A stretch of DNA of 33,378 nucleotides from Rhodospirillales bacterium. GTDB lineage: Bacteria; Pseudomonadota; Alphaproteobacteria; Acetobacterales; Acetobacteraceae. Positions 8,611-16,195 of this stretch are shown in pieces. The notes under the pieces are model-generated. The model made no database searches. It saw only the letters and a list, made by a program, of their open reading frames with translations, and was not told the origin of the DNA. The stretch is from contig JANXVC010000214.1 of the NCBI GenBank assembly GCA_025351925.1, forward strand, positions 1 through 33,378, written 5' to 3'. The position numbers were made by a program, and so were the translations under genes. Positions within the stretch are counted from its first letter, which is position 1, and every line of letters begins with the position of its first letter.

Positions 8611-9003
8611 TCATCGAGGATAGTAGCCCGGTGGGTAGTAGCCTGGCTGTGGATAGTATCCCGGCGCGGGATAGACCGGCGCCGCATAGTAGGGGGCTGG
8701 GTAATAGACCGGCGGCGGTGCATACACGACTGGCGGTGGTACATAATAACGCGGTGCGCCTGCGATCACCGCGCCCAGGCCAAGCCCCAGCAGGGCGCCT
8801 CCGATGATCGCGCCACCGCCGAAGCCGCGATGACCATAGCCATAACCATAACCGCCGCCATAGCCGCCGCGATAACCGCCATAGCCGCCTCGGTAACCAC
8901 CATAGCCGCCGCGATAGAAATCGTGCGCGTTCGCCATGGCGGGCGCCAGCGCCATAACCGCCAGGACTGGGATTGCTGTAAGAATGCGACCGGTGCGGGT
9001 CAT
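8611..9003 (-). CDS. Small secreted Gly/Tyr-repeat, Pro/Tyr-tailed protein
   Basis: This 130-residue protein has a clear Sec signal peptide: TRTGR, then a hydrophobic core to about residue 23, then AMANA before HDF. The mature part opens with tandem YRGGYGG-type repeats (residues 31-57). A glycine-rich hydrophobic segment follows (GGAIIGGALLGLGLGAVIAG), and the tail is dominated by PPP, YYPAP and PGYYP motifs. Such proteins are frequent in alphaproteobacteria, are probably cell-envelope associated, and have no assigned reaction. The start at the ATG at 9003 was chosen over a frame extending 13 codons upstream because the signal peptide begins there and AGGTG lies 6 bases before it. It lies downstream of the DsbD-like gene on the same strand, but no Cys is present in the mature part, so it is not an obvious client. 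Confidence 0.8.
   Translation of the reverse strand: MTRTGRILTAIPVLAVMALAPAMANAHDFYRGGYGGYRGGYGGYRGGYGGGYGYGYGHRGFGGGAIIGGALLGLGLGAVIAGAPRYYVPPPVVYAPPPVYYPAPYYAAPVYPAPGYYPQPGYYPPGYYPR
8833..8913 (-). repeat. Tandem repeat encoding YRGGYGG units
   Basis: Several imperfect 21-24 base units encode YRGGYGG(Y) in the secreted protein. The plus strand reads as repeats of CCGCCATAGCCGCC-like sequence. Copy-number change by slippage is likely between strains. Confidence 0.75.
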
Positions 9004-9022
9004 GCTAACACCTGAAGTTCGT

Positions 9023-9046
9023 GACGGGGCTCGCCGCCCCAACGTC
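9023..9046 (-). other. GC-rich hairpin in the leader of the secreted repeat protein
   Basis: A perfect GGGGC/GCCCC stem with a 5-base loop (9026-9040), extended by GAC/GTC with a small bulge. It sits 20-40 bases before the ATG at 9003 and after the DsbD-like stop at 9094. There is no U-tract, so it is not a classic terminator. It may stabilise the mRNA or act as a processing boundary. Confidence 0.4.
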
Positions 9047-9093
9047 TCTATAGTTGAGCATTCGGCATGGCGATTTTAAGGCAGGGCCGGGTC

Positions 9094-11136
9094 TCAGCCG
9101 CCGAGCTTGCCAAGCTGGTCCAGCATGGCGCCCTCCGTCAGGATCTGCGGCAGGATCGCTGGAGCCGCTGGACCCGCGGGATAAAGCACATAGAGCGGCA
9201 CGCCGTCCCGGGCATGGCTGCGTAGAAAGCTGGTGATCTCCTGGTCGCCCCGGGTCCAGTCGCCTTTCAGGTATGCGACATGGTGGTCGGCGAAGGCGCG
9301 GCGAACGGCCACGGGCGACAGCGCCACACGCTCGTTCACCAGGCAGGTCACGCACCAGGCAGCGGTCATGTTGACGAACACCGGGCGGCCCTCACCACGC
9401 AATGCGGTCAGCCGGGCGGCGGAAAACGGCTCGATGCCCTCGCTTGGTGCGGCGGCCTGGGCGGTGGCGACGGGCGTGGCGGCGATGCTGGTGAGGATCA
9501 CGACGGCGCCGAGCGCTGCAGCCAGGGCGACGCCGCCGCCCAGCCGCCGCCCACGCCGGCCCGCAGCCTGCGCCAGGCCGAGCGACCAGGCGGCCAGCGC
9601 CACCAGCAGCAGGCCGGCCATGGTCGCCAGCACGCCGGAGGGTCCGGCCTGCAGGCTGATGACCCAGACCAGCCACACCGCCGCGCCATACATCGGGAAC
9701 GCCAGGGCGCCCTTCAGCACGTCCATCCAGGCACCGGGCCGCGGCAGGATGCGCGCGACGCCGGGCACCACGGCGAGCACGACGTAAGGTGCGGCGAGGC
9801 CGAGCCCCATCGCCAGGAAGACCGCAAGCGTCACCGCTACCGGAGCCGCCAGGGCCGCCGCGATCGCCGCGCCCATGAACGGCGCGGTGCACGGCGTCGC
9901 CACCAGGACCGCCAGCAGTCCGGTGAAGAAGCTGCCGGAGTGGCCGCCCTGCGCCGCCAGCCCCTGCCCCGCTCCGGCCAGCCGAGCGCCGACGCCGAAC
10001 ACGCCCGAGAGATTCAGACCCACGGCGAACAGCACCCAGGCGAGTGCAGCTACGAACACCGGCGACTGGAACTGGAAGCCCCATCCCACGGCGCTGCCCG
10101 CCGCACGCGCGCCGGCAAGCAGCGCGCCGAGCGCCCCGAATGCCACCAGCACGCCCAGCGTATAGGACAGCGCATGGGCCCGGACCGCGCCGCGCTCGGC
10201 GCCGGACATGCGGGCGATCGCCATTGCCTTCATCGCCAATACTGGGAACACGCAGGGCATGAGGTTCAGGATCAGCCCGCCAAGCGCCCCCAGCAGCAGC
10301 GTCTGCCATAGCGGTGTGGCAGGCGACGCGGCCGGGCCGGGCGTTGCCGCCACCTGCAAAGCGCTTTCCTGACCGCCGGAGTCCTGGAGCACGACGACGC
10401 CGCCCAAATTGGGTTGCTCGTTGAAGGCTGGTCCTGGCTTGAGGGCCAGCGCGACCGTGCCCTCGGTGACATCGAGCTTTTGGGGCGCCGCGGGTTCGAT
10501 CGCACCCCCCGCCGCGGGAAAGAACCAGGCGTCACGCACAGTGGCCGGCGACAGCCCGGACCCGGACAGCGACAGCGTGCCATCGGGGGCAATGCGCGCC
10601 TCGAACGGCGACGGGCGCGGCGCCTGGGCGGCAGCGGCGGCAAACAGCGACGCCTCGGCGGACGGGGCCGGGCTGCCAGGCGGCAGGTCCAGGGTGAAGC
10701 GGCCCTCCTCTGGCACGCAGATGCGCTCGCACACCAGCCAAGTGGCGGCGGCGTCGATCCGCAGCGGTCCGGCGCCGGGCGTGACCGTGAGCGGCAGCAG
10801 GACCTCGCCCGTGTAGCCGTAGGTCATCAGCGGGCCCTCCGGCATGCGCCGCGGCGCCGGCCAGTCGATCGGGCCGGCGCTGGCGCCATCCGGCAAGGTC
10901 AAGGTCAGCTCGGGCGGGGCGCCGGCATCCCCAGGGTTCTGCCAATAGGTGTGCCAGCCCGGCGCGATACGCAGCCGCAGCCCCAAATGCAGCGGCGTGC
11001 CGGGCGCTACTGTGTCCGTGTCGGATACCAGCGTGGCGATCAGCCGCGGGCTGGTCACGGCTACGCTCTCCGACGCGTGCGCCGATGGAGCCAGCATCGC
11101 AGCCAACGCCGCCACCAGTACTCCGGCACGCATCAT
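9094..11136 (-). CDS. DsbD/ScsB-like thiol:disulfide interchange protein
   Basis: This 680-residue membrane protein moves reducing equivalents from cytoplasmic thioredoxin to periplasmic partners. It has a signal peptide (MMRAGVLVAALAAMLAPSAHA). Next comes an N-terminal periplasmic DsbD-like domain with a Cys pair in VCERICV (C136, C140). The membrane core (about 280-560) carries C295 in LNLMPCVFPV and C416 in VATPCTAPFM. The C-terminal thioredoxin-like domain carries NMTAAWCVTCLVNE (C595, C598). This three-domain, six-cysteine layout is that of DsbD/ScsB. The CERIC spacing in the N-domain suggests the ScsB branch. The start is the ATG at 11136, preceded by GGGGACGGA. The gene is divergent from hrpB, with 79 bases between the starts. 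Partners may include cytochrome c maturation or methionine sulfoxide repair systems outside this window. Confidence 0.9.
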   Translation of the reverse strand: MMRAGVLVAALAAMLAPSAHASESVAVTSPRLIATLVSDTDTVAPGTPLHLGLRLRIAPGWHTYWQNPGDAGAPPELTLTLPDGASAGPIDWPAPRRMPEGPLMTYGYTGEVLLPLTVTPGAGPLRIDAAATWLVCERICVPEEGRFTLDLPPGSPAPSAEASLFAAAAAQAPRPSPFEARIAPDGTLSLSGSGLSPATVRDAWFFPAAGGAIEPAAPQKLDVTEGTVALALKPGPAFNEQPNLGGVVVLQDSGGQESALQVAATPGPAASPATPLWQTLLLGALGGLILNLMPCVFPVLAMKAMAIARMSGAERGAVRAHALSYTLGVLVAFGALGALLAGARAAGSAVGWGFQFQSPVFVAALAWVLFAVGLNLSGVFGVGARLAGAGQGLAAQGGHSGSFFTGLLAVLVATPCTAPFMGAAIAAALAAPVAVTLAVFLAMGLGLAAPYVVLAVVPGVARILPRPGAWMDVLKGALAFPMYGAAVWLVWVISLQAGPSGVLATMAGLLLVALAAWSLGLAQAAGRRGRRLGGGVALAAALGAVVILTSIAATPVATAQAAAPSEGIEPFSAARLTALRGEGRPVFVNMTAAWCVTCLVNERVALSPVAVRRAFADHHVAYLKGDWTRGDQEITSFLRSHARDGVPLYVLYPAGPAAPAILPQILTEGAMLDQLGKLGG

Positions 11137-11215
11137 TCCGTCCCCTTCGCCATCGCCTGGCACCGCACACTCTTATAAGGAGCGGTCCCCCGATCTGCTA
11201 CAAGGTTTAACGCCC

Positions 11216-13636
11216 ATGCTCCCCGTCCTCCCCGTCACCGAGGCGCTGCCAGCCCTGCTGGATACGCTGGAACGCCGGCCCAACGCCGTGCTGGTCGCCC
11301 CGCCCGGCGCCGGCAAGACCACCCTCGTGCCGCTGGCGCTGATGGACGCCGCTTGGCGCCAGGACGGCCGCATCCTGGTGCTCGAACCCCGCCGTCTCGC
11401 CGCCCGCGCCGCTGCCACGCGCATGGCGTCGCTGATCAACGAGCCTGTCGGCCAGACCGTCGGCTACCGCACCCGGCTGGACAGCGCCGTCTCCGCCGCC
11501 ACGCGGATCGAGGTCGTCACCGAGGGCCTGCTGGTCCGCCGCCTGCACGGCGACCCCACGCTGGAGGGCGTCGCCGCCGTGCTGCTGGACGAGGTGCATG
11601 AGCGCGCGCTGGAGGCCGACCTTGCGCTGGCGCTGTGCCTCGACCTGCAGCGCGTGCTGCGGCCCGAGCTGCGCCTGTTGGCAATGTCGGCGACGCTCGA
11701 CGGCGCCCGCTTGTCCGCCCTGCTGGATGGCCCAGTGATCGAGAGCGCCGGCCGCATGTTCCCGGTCGATGTGCGCCACGCTGGCCGGGACATTACGGAT
11801 GTGCGCGACTTGGCCGACGCGATGGCCCGCGCCGTCCGGGCGGCGCTGCTGGAGCACAGGGGCGACATCCTAGCCTTTCTGCCCGGCATGGGCGAGATCC
11901 GCCGGACGGAGACGGCGCTCGTCGGCTGCGGTGCCCTGGTGCTGCCGCTGCATGGCGACCTGCCGCCGGGGCAGCAGGACCTGGCGCTGCGTCCGGCCGA
12001 GGGCCGCCGGGTCGTGCTGGCGACCAGCATCGCCGAGACCTCGCTGACGGTGCCGGGCGTGCGCATCGTGATCGACGGCGGCTGGCGGCGCTCGCCCCGA
12101 CTCGACCCTTCGACCGGGCTGACACGGCTCGCCACCCTCCGCGTCAGCCGCGCTGCCGCCGATCAGCGCGCCGGCCGGGCTGGTCGCGAGGCGCCAGGGG
12201 TGGCGATCCGGCTGTGGACGACGGCGCTGCACCGCGGCCTGCCGCCATACGACCGGCCGGCGATCCTGGAGGCGGAGCTGTCCGGACTGCTGCTCGACTG
12301 CGCCGCCTGGGGCGCGGCGCCGGCGGACCTGCCGTTTCCCGACCCGCCGCCCGCCGGGGCGCTGGCCGCCGCGCGGGCGCTGCTGGCCGGGTTGGGGGCG
12401 ATCGACGCGGCCGGGCGCATCACGCCGCAGGGGCATCACATGGCCGGGCTGGGCGCGCATCCGCGACTGGCGGCGATGATGCTGGCGGCCGAGGGACCCA
12501 GCCAGGCGGCGCTGGCGGCGGACTTGGCGGCGCTGCTGGAGGAGCGCGATCCCCTGCGCGGCCGCGACGCGCCGGCGGATTTGCAGCTACGGCTCGACGC
12601 GCTGGCCGGCGGCGGCGGGGATGTGGATCGTGGCGCGGTCAGCCGCATCCGGCAGCAATCCGCCGCCTATCGCCGCCGGCTCGGCATCAAGGCGGAAGGG
12701 GCAGCCGATCCTGGGGCCGGCGATCCCGGCATGCTGCTGGCGGCGGCGTTTCCGGACCGCATCGCGCAACGGCGCAGTGAGCCGGGGTCGTTCCGGCTGT
12801 CCGGCGGCGGCGGCGCCAAGCTGCCGCGCACCGACACTTTGGCCGACGCGCCGCTGTTGGTGGTGGCGAGCCTCGACCTGAAGGCGTCCGCCCGCATCCG
12901 GCTCGCGGCACCGATCGATCCCGCCGCCCTGCCGCCCTGCGTCGAGGCGCAGGTGACCGAGACCATTGAGAGCGGCTTCGACGCGGCGTCCGGCTCGGTG
13001 CTATCGCGCCGCCGCCGCCGGCTGGGCGCGCTGGTGCTGGAGGACCGCACCGTCGCCGCCGACCCTGCCGCAACCGCTACGGCGCTGGCCGAAGCCGTAG
13101 GACGCCGCCTCGACACGCTGCCCTGGACCGACGCCGCCCGGCAGCTGCAGGCCCGCGCCGCGCGGCTGCAGGCGTTGGACCCGGACACCCCCGACTTGTC
13201 CGACACGGGGCTAGCCGCCAGCGTCGCGCATTGGCTAGCGCCGCACCTGATGGGGCTGTCGCGCCTTGCGGAGGTCGCAGGGCTCGACCTGCACGGCATC
13301 CTGCGCGGCGTGTTGGGCTGGCGGCACGCCGCTCGGCTGGACCGGGATTTGCCGACGCACCTGACACTGCCGGGCGGACGCGCGGCGGTCGATTACGCGC
13401 AGCCGGTGCCGTTGGCGAGCGCGCGTGCGCAGGCGTTTTACGGATTGGCGGCGACGCCCAGCCTGGCGGGCGGGCGCGTGCCGCTGCAGTTGGCGCTGCT
13501 GTCGCCAGCCGGACGGCCGATTGCGATCACCGCGGACCTGGCGGGCTTCTGGCGCGGCGCCTGGGCCGATGCGCGCAAGGATATGCGCGGCCGCTACCCC
13601 CGGCATGACTGGCCGGAGGACCCGGGCAGCAATTGA
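11216..13636 (+). CDS. hrpB: ATP-dependent helicase HrpB (DEAH family)
   Basis: This 806-residue DExH-box superfamily 2 helicase shows Walker A APPGAGKTT (29-37), motif II DEVHER (125-130), motif III MSATLD (158-163), then ATSIAETSLTVPGV and the motif VI region DQRAGRAGREAPG. The C-terminal half carries the HrpB-specific region ending near KDMRGRYPRHDWPEDP, a strongly conserved HrpB tail. HrpB is widespread in proteobacteria. Its substrate is not well defined and RNA is presumed. The start is the ATG at 11216. An 89-codon upstream extension of the frame overlaps the divergent dsbD gene and is rejected. Length is typical and no motif is missing. Confidence 0.96.
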   Translation: MLPVLPVTEALPALLDTLERRPNAVLVAPPGAGKTTLVPLALMDAAWRQDGRILVLEPRRLAARAAATRMASLINEPVGQTVGYRTRLDSAVSAATRIEVVTEGLLVRRLHGDPTLEGVAAVLLDEVHERALEADLALALCLDLQRVLRPELRLLAMSATLDGARLSALLDGPVIESAGRMFPVDVRHAGRDITDVRDLADAMARAVRAALLEHRGDILAFLPGMGEIRRTETALVGCGALVLPLHGDLPPGQQDLALRPAEGRRVVLATSIAETSLTVPGVRIVIDGGWRRSPRLDPSTGLTRLATLRVSRAAADQRAGRAGREAPGVAIRLWTTALHRGLPPYDRPAILEAELSGLLLDCAAWGAAPADLPFPDPPPAGALAAARALLAGLGAIDAAGRITPQGHHMAGLGAHPRLAAMMLAAEGPSQAALAADLAALLEERDPLRGRDAPADLQLRLDALAGGGGDVDRGAVSRIRQQSAAYRRRLGIKAEGAADPGAGDPGMLLAAAFPDRIAQRRSEPGSFRLSGGGGAKLPRTDTLADAPLLVVASLDLKASARIRLAAPIDPAALPPCVEAQVTETIESGFDAASGSVLSRRRRRLGALVLEDRTVAADPAATATALAEAVGRRLDTLPWTDAARQLQARAARLQALDPDTPDLSDTGLAASVAHWLAPHLMGLSRLAEVAGLDLHGILRGVLGWRHAARLDRDLPTHLTLPGGRAAVDYAQPVPLASARAQAFYGLAATPSLAGGRVPLQLALLSPAGRPIAITADLAGFWRGAWADARKDMRGRYPRHDWPEDPGSN

Positions 13637-13700
13637 GCTTTCGCAACGGACCTTTTAACCCCATCTTAACGGCGAAATAGCCTTGAAGGAGCCCCGATCG

Positions 13701-14798
13701 ATGAAACCCAGCATCCGCGCCGCCCTGACTGCGACGGCGCTCGTGCTGTCAGGCTGCTCCAACTTCCCGGCGCGGGCCGAGTCGGTGGGATCGTTCCGCA
13801 CCGTGGGCGGCGCGCCGATGAGCTTCGCGCCGCTGGTGAAGCGCGTGGTGCCGGCCGTGGTCAACATTTCGGTCAGCGAGGGCCGCAGCCCGACCGACGT
13901 CGCCGCAATCCCGCCCGAGCTGCGCGGCACGCCGTTCGAGCGGCAGTTCCGCGAGCGGTTCCGCGGCCGGCGCGAGCAGGTGCTTGGCGCGGGATCGGGC
14001 TTCATCATCGATCCGAGCGGGCTGATCGTCACGAACAACCACGTCGTCGGCCGCGCCGACCGCATCACCGTGGCGCTGGCGGACGGGACGGAGCTGCCGG
14101 CGCGGCTGATCGGCTCGGATGACCTGACGGACATCGCGGTGATCCGGGTCAGCAGCCCGACCCCCCTGCCTTTCGTGAAGTGGGGCGACAGCCGGGCGGT
14201 CGAGGTCGGTGACTGGATCCTCGCAGCGGGCAACCCGTTCGGGCTCGGCAGCTCGGTCACGGCGGGGATCATCTCCGCGCGCGGGCGGGACATCGGCGCT
14301 GGGCCGTTCGACGACTTCATCCAGATCGACGCGCCGATCAACCCCGGCAACTCCGGCGGCCCGACGTTCAACCTGGACGGCGAGGTGATCGCGGTGAACA
14401 CCGCCATCGTGTCGCCCACCGGCGGCTCGGTCGGCATCGGCTTCGCGGTGCCGAGCGAGATCGCGATCCGGATCGTAGCGGACCTGCGCGATAAGGGCCG
14501 TATCGATCGCGGCTGGCTCGGCGTATCCGTGCAGGACGCGCCAGGCGCCCGGGTGGCGAATAACGGCGTGGTCATCGCAGGGATCGACCGCACCGGGCCG
14601 GCGGCGAAAGCCGGGCTGCGGCCCGGCGACATCGTGCTGGCGGTCAACGGGGATCACGTGGACAGCGCCCGCGGCCTGATCCGCGCGGTCGCCGCCGCAC
14701 AGCCTGGTAGCGCCGTGAAGCTGTCGGTCCGCCGCAGCGGTCAGAGCTTCGAGCTGCCGGTCACCGTCGGCCGCCGCCTTCAGGAGGCGCCGAGCTAA
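13701..14798 (+). CDS. HtrA/Deg-family serine protease, predicted lipoprotein, one PDZ domain
   Basis: This 365-residue envelope protease has a lipobox LSGC (cysteine 19) after a hydrophobic signal, implying anchoring to a membrane rather than free periplasmic location. The trypsin-like triad is H114 (TNNHVVG), D144 (LTDIAVIRV) and S218 (NPGNSGGPTF). A single PDZ domain follows (about 260-350: GWLGVSVQDAPG, then AGLRPGDIVLAVNGDHV). One PDZ instead of two places it with DegS or HhoA-like members rather than DegP. The ATG at 13701 has a GAAGGAG ribosome binding site 9 bases upstream. Its stop is 3 nt before the start of an OmpR-type regulator, so the two should be co-transcribed. A role in envelope-stress sensing or proteolysis is inferred. 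Confidence 0.9.
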   Translation: MKPSIRAALTATALVLSGCSNFPARAESVGSFRTVGGAPMSFAPLVKRVVPAVVNISVSEGRSPTDVAAIPPELRGTPFERQFRERFRGRREQVLGAGSGFIIDPSGLIVTNNHVVGRADRITVALADGTELPARLIGSDDLTDIAVIRVSSPTPLPFVKWGDSRAVEVGDWILAAGNPFGLGSSVTAGIISARGRDIGAGPFDDFIQIDAPINPGNSGGPTFNLDGEVIAVNTAIVSPTGGSVGIGFAVPSEIAIRIVADLRDKGRIDRGWLGVSVQDAPGARVANNGVVIAGIDRTGPAAKAGLRPGDIVLAVNGDHVDSARGLIRAVAAAQPGSAVKLSVRRSGQSFELPVTVGRRLQEAPS

Positions 14799-14801
14799 GC
14801 G

Positions 14802-15479
14802 ATGCGAATCCTAGTGGTCGAGGACGATACGGACGTGGCAGGCCTCCTGCTGAAGGGCCTACGCGAGGCTGGGCACGAGACGGCGCAGGCCGGGAATGGG
14901 CATGACGGCCTAGCGCTGGCAACCAATCAGCCGTTCGACGCGATCATCCTTGACCGGATGCTGCCCGGCGGGCTGGACGGTCTAGGCGTGCTGGAGACGC
15001 TGCGCGCGCAGGAGAACCAGACGCCGGTGCTGTTCTTGTCGGCGATGGTCGGGGTGGATGACCGCGTCCGGGGCCTGCAGGCCGGAGGCGACGATTATCT
15101 GACGAAACCGTTCGCATTCAGCGAGCTGCTCGCCCGGGTCGAGGCGTTGATGCGCCGGGGGCGTGCGGCCGGGCCCGAGACGCGGCTGCTGGTCGGCGAC
15201 CTTGAGCTGGACCTGCTGTCCCGCACGGTGCGCCGCCGCGGCCGGAAGATCGACCTGCAACCCCGGGAGTTCCGCCTGCTGGAGTTCCTGATGCGGAACG
15301 CCGGGCAGGTGGTGACGCGGACCATGCTGCTGGAAAGCGTTTGGGACTACCATTTCGACCCGCAGACCAACGTGATCGACGTGCACGTGTCCCGGCTGCG
15401 CCAGAAGATCGACAAGCCGTTCGACATCGCGATGATTCAGACAGTTCGTAGCGCCGGTTACATGCTGCGTAGCGGTTAA
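14802..15479 (+). CDS. OmpR/PhoB-type response regulator without adjacent kinase
   Basis: This 225-residue regulator has a receiver domain and a winged-helix DNA-binding domain. Phosphorylation residues are intact: acidic pocket E7-D8-D9, phospho-acceptor D51 (IILDRMLPGG), switch S80 (LFLSAMVG) and K102 (YLTKPFAF). The effector domain (about 128-225) has DLQPREFRLLEFLMRNAGQV, TRTMLLESVW and NVIDVHVSRLRQKID, ending in the beta-hairpin IQTVRSAGYMLR, typical of OmpR/PhoB. It starts 3 nt after the HtrA-like stop. The next gene is convergent on the opposite strand and overlaps the last four bases, so no histidine kinase follows. The cognate kinase must be elsewhere. Targets are unknown; envelope-stress genes are a guess from the protease partner. 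Confidence 0.93.
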   Translation: MRILVVEDDTDVAGLLLKGLREAGHETAQAGNGHDGLALATNQPFDAIILDRMLPGGLDGLGVLETLRAQENQTPVLFLSAMVGVDDRVRGLQAGGDDYLTKPFAFSELLARVEALMRRGRAAGPETRLLVGDLELDLLSRTVRRRGRKIDLQPREFRLLEFLMRNAGQVVTRTMLLESVWDYHFDPQTNVIDVHVSRLRQKIDKPFDIAMIQTVRSAGYMLRSG

Positions 15480-16195
15480 GCGCGATGCTGGGTTTCCCGC
15501 CGGAAGGTGACCACCAGCACATCCCGGTGGGCGGGCTGGGCCGGATCTAGCGGCTCTACGGGTGTCACGCCGTGGAAGACGCGATGGTCATCCACCAGCG
15601 CCGCGTCCATCGGAGCCTCCAGCGTGAAGCTGCCCAACAGCGCGCGGTCCAGGCCGTGCACGCTGGTGGTACCCGACGCGATGTTGACCCGTCCGATCAT
15701 CAGCACGAGCACCCAGTCCACGCCGTCCTGGTGCATGCCCTCGGGCGTCGGCTGACCGGACTGGCCGGATCGGGCCTCGATGCGGAACTGGTGCGCCTCG
15801 ACGTGCCAGGCGGGCGCCGGGGTCAATCCGTCGAACAAGGTGTGGCAGGTGCGCAGGATCGCCTGGAACGCGGCGGAGTCGGCGGCGGCGGTGAGCGGGT
15901 CGAACCAGCGGGCGATGCCGCCATTCAGCGCGTTGTAGTCACGGCTCTGGTAGTGCGGCTGGTCCGGCTTGCGCACGATCTCGGCCGCGCTGACCGCGAA
16001 CGCGGCGTGCCGGCGCTTCCGGTAGCGGCCGCCATCGGCCATGTATGTGTCGAGGCCGAGGTCGTCCCAGCTGCGGGCAAAGCCGGCCCAGCCGGATAGC
16101 CCGGCGGCCTGCAGCACCTCCGCCATCGCCGGCGCCTGGACGAAGACGAAGCCGCCGTCCCGCAGCGCGCCGGCCCAAAGATCGAGAGTGGTCAT
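15476..16195 (-). CDS. 2-oxoglutarate/Fe(II) dioxygenase family protein (amino-acid hydroxylase-like)
   Basis: This 239-residue protein resembles the 2OG-Fe_Oxy_2 family, whose characterised members include L-isoleucine 4-hydroxylase and related hydroxylases of free L-amino acids. The facial triad is visible as H155-x-D157 in EGMHQDGVD and H208 in DDHRVFHGVTPV. R232 or R233 in VVTFRRE is a candidate 2-oxoglutarate carboxylate anchor. Other conserved segments are RYRKRRHAAFAV and HQFRIEA. Its ATG overlaps the stop of the upstream MscS-type channel gene as ATGA, indicating translational coupling. Its stop overlaps the convergent response regulator stop at TTAA. The substrate is unknown. Free amino acids are likeliest by family, and a protein target cannot be excluded. 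Confidence 0.85.
   Translation of the reverse strand: MTTLDLWAGALRDGGFVFVQAPAMAEVLQAAGLSGWAGFARSWDDLGLDTYMADGGRYRKRRHAAFAVSAAEIVRKPDQPHYQSRDYNALNGGIARWFDPLTAAADSAAFQAILRTCHTLFDGLTPAPAWHVEAHQFRIEARSGQSGQPTPEGMHQDGVDWVLVLMIGRVNIASGTTSVHGLDRALLGSFTLEAPMDAALVDDHRVFHGVTPVEPLDPAQPAHRDVLVVTFRRETQHRA

Noticed and set aside
13655-14647. Long minus-strand open frames across the HtrA-like gene
   Set aside because: These are shadows of a well-supported protease gene, with Ser/Arg/Pro-rich translations and no recognisable domain.
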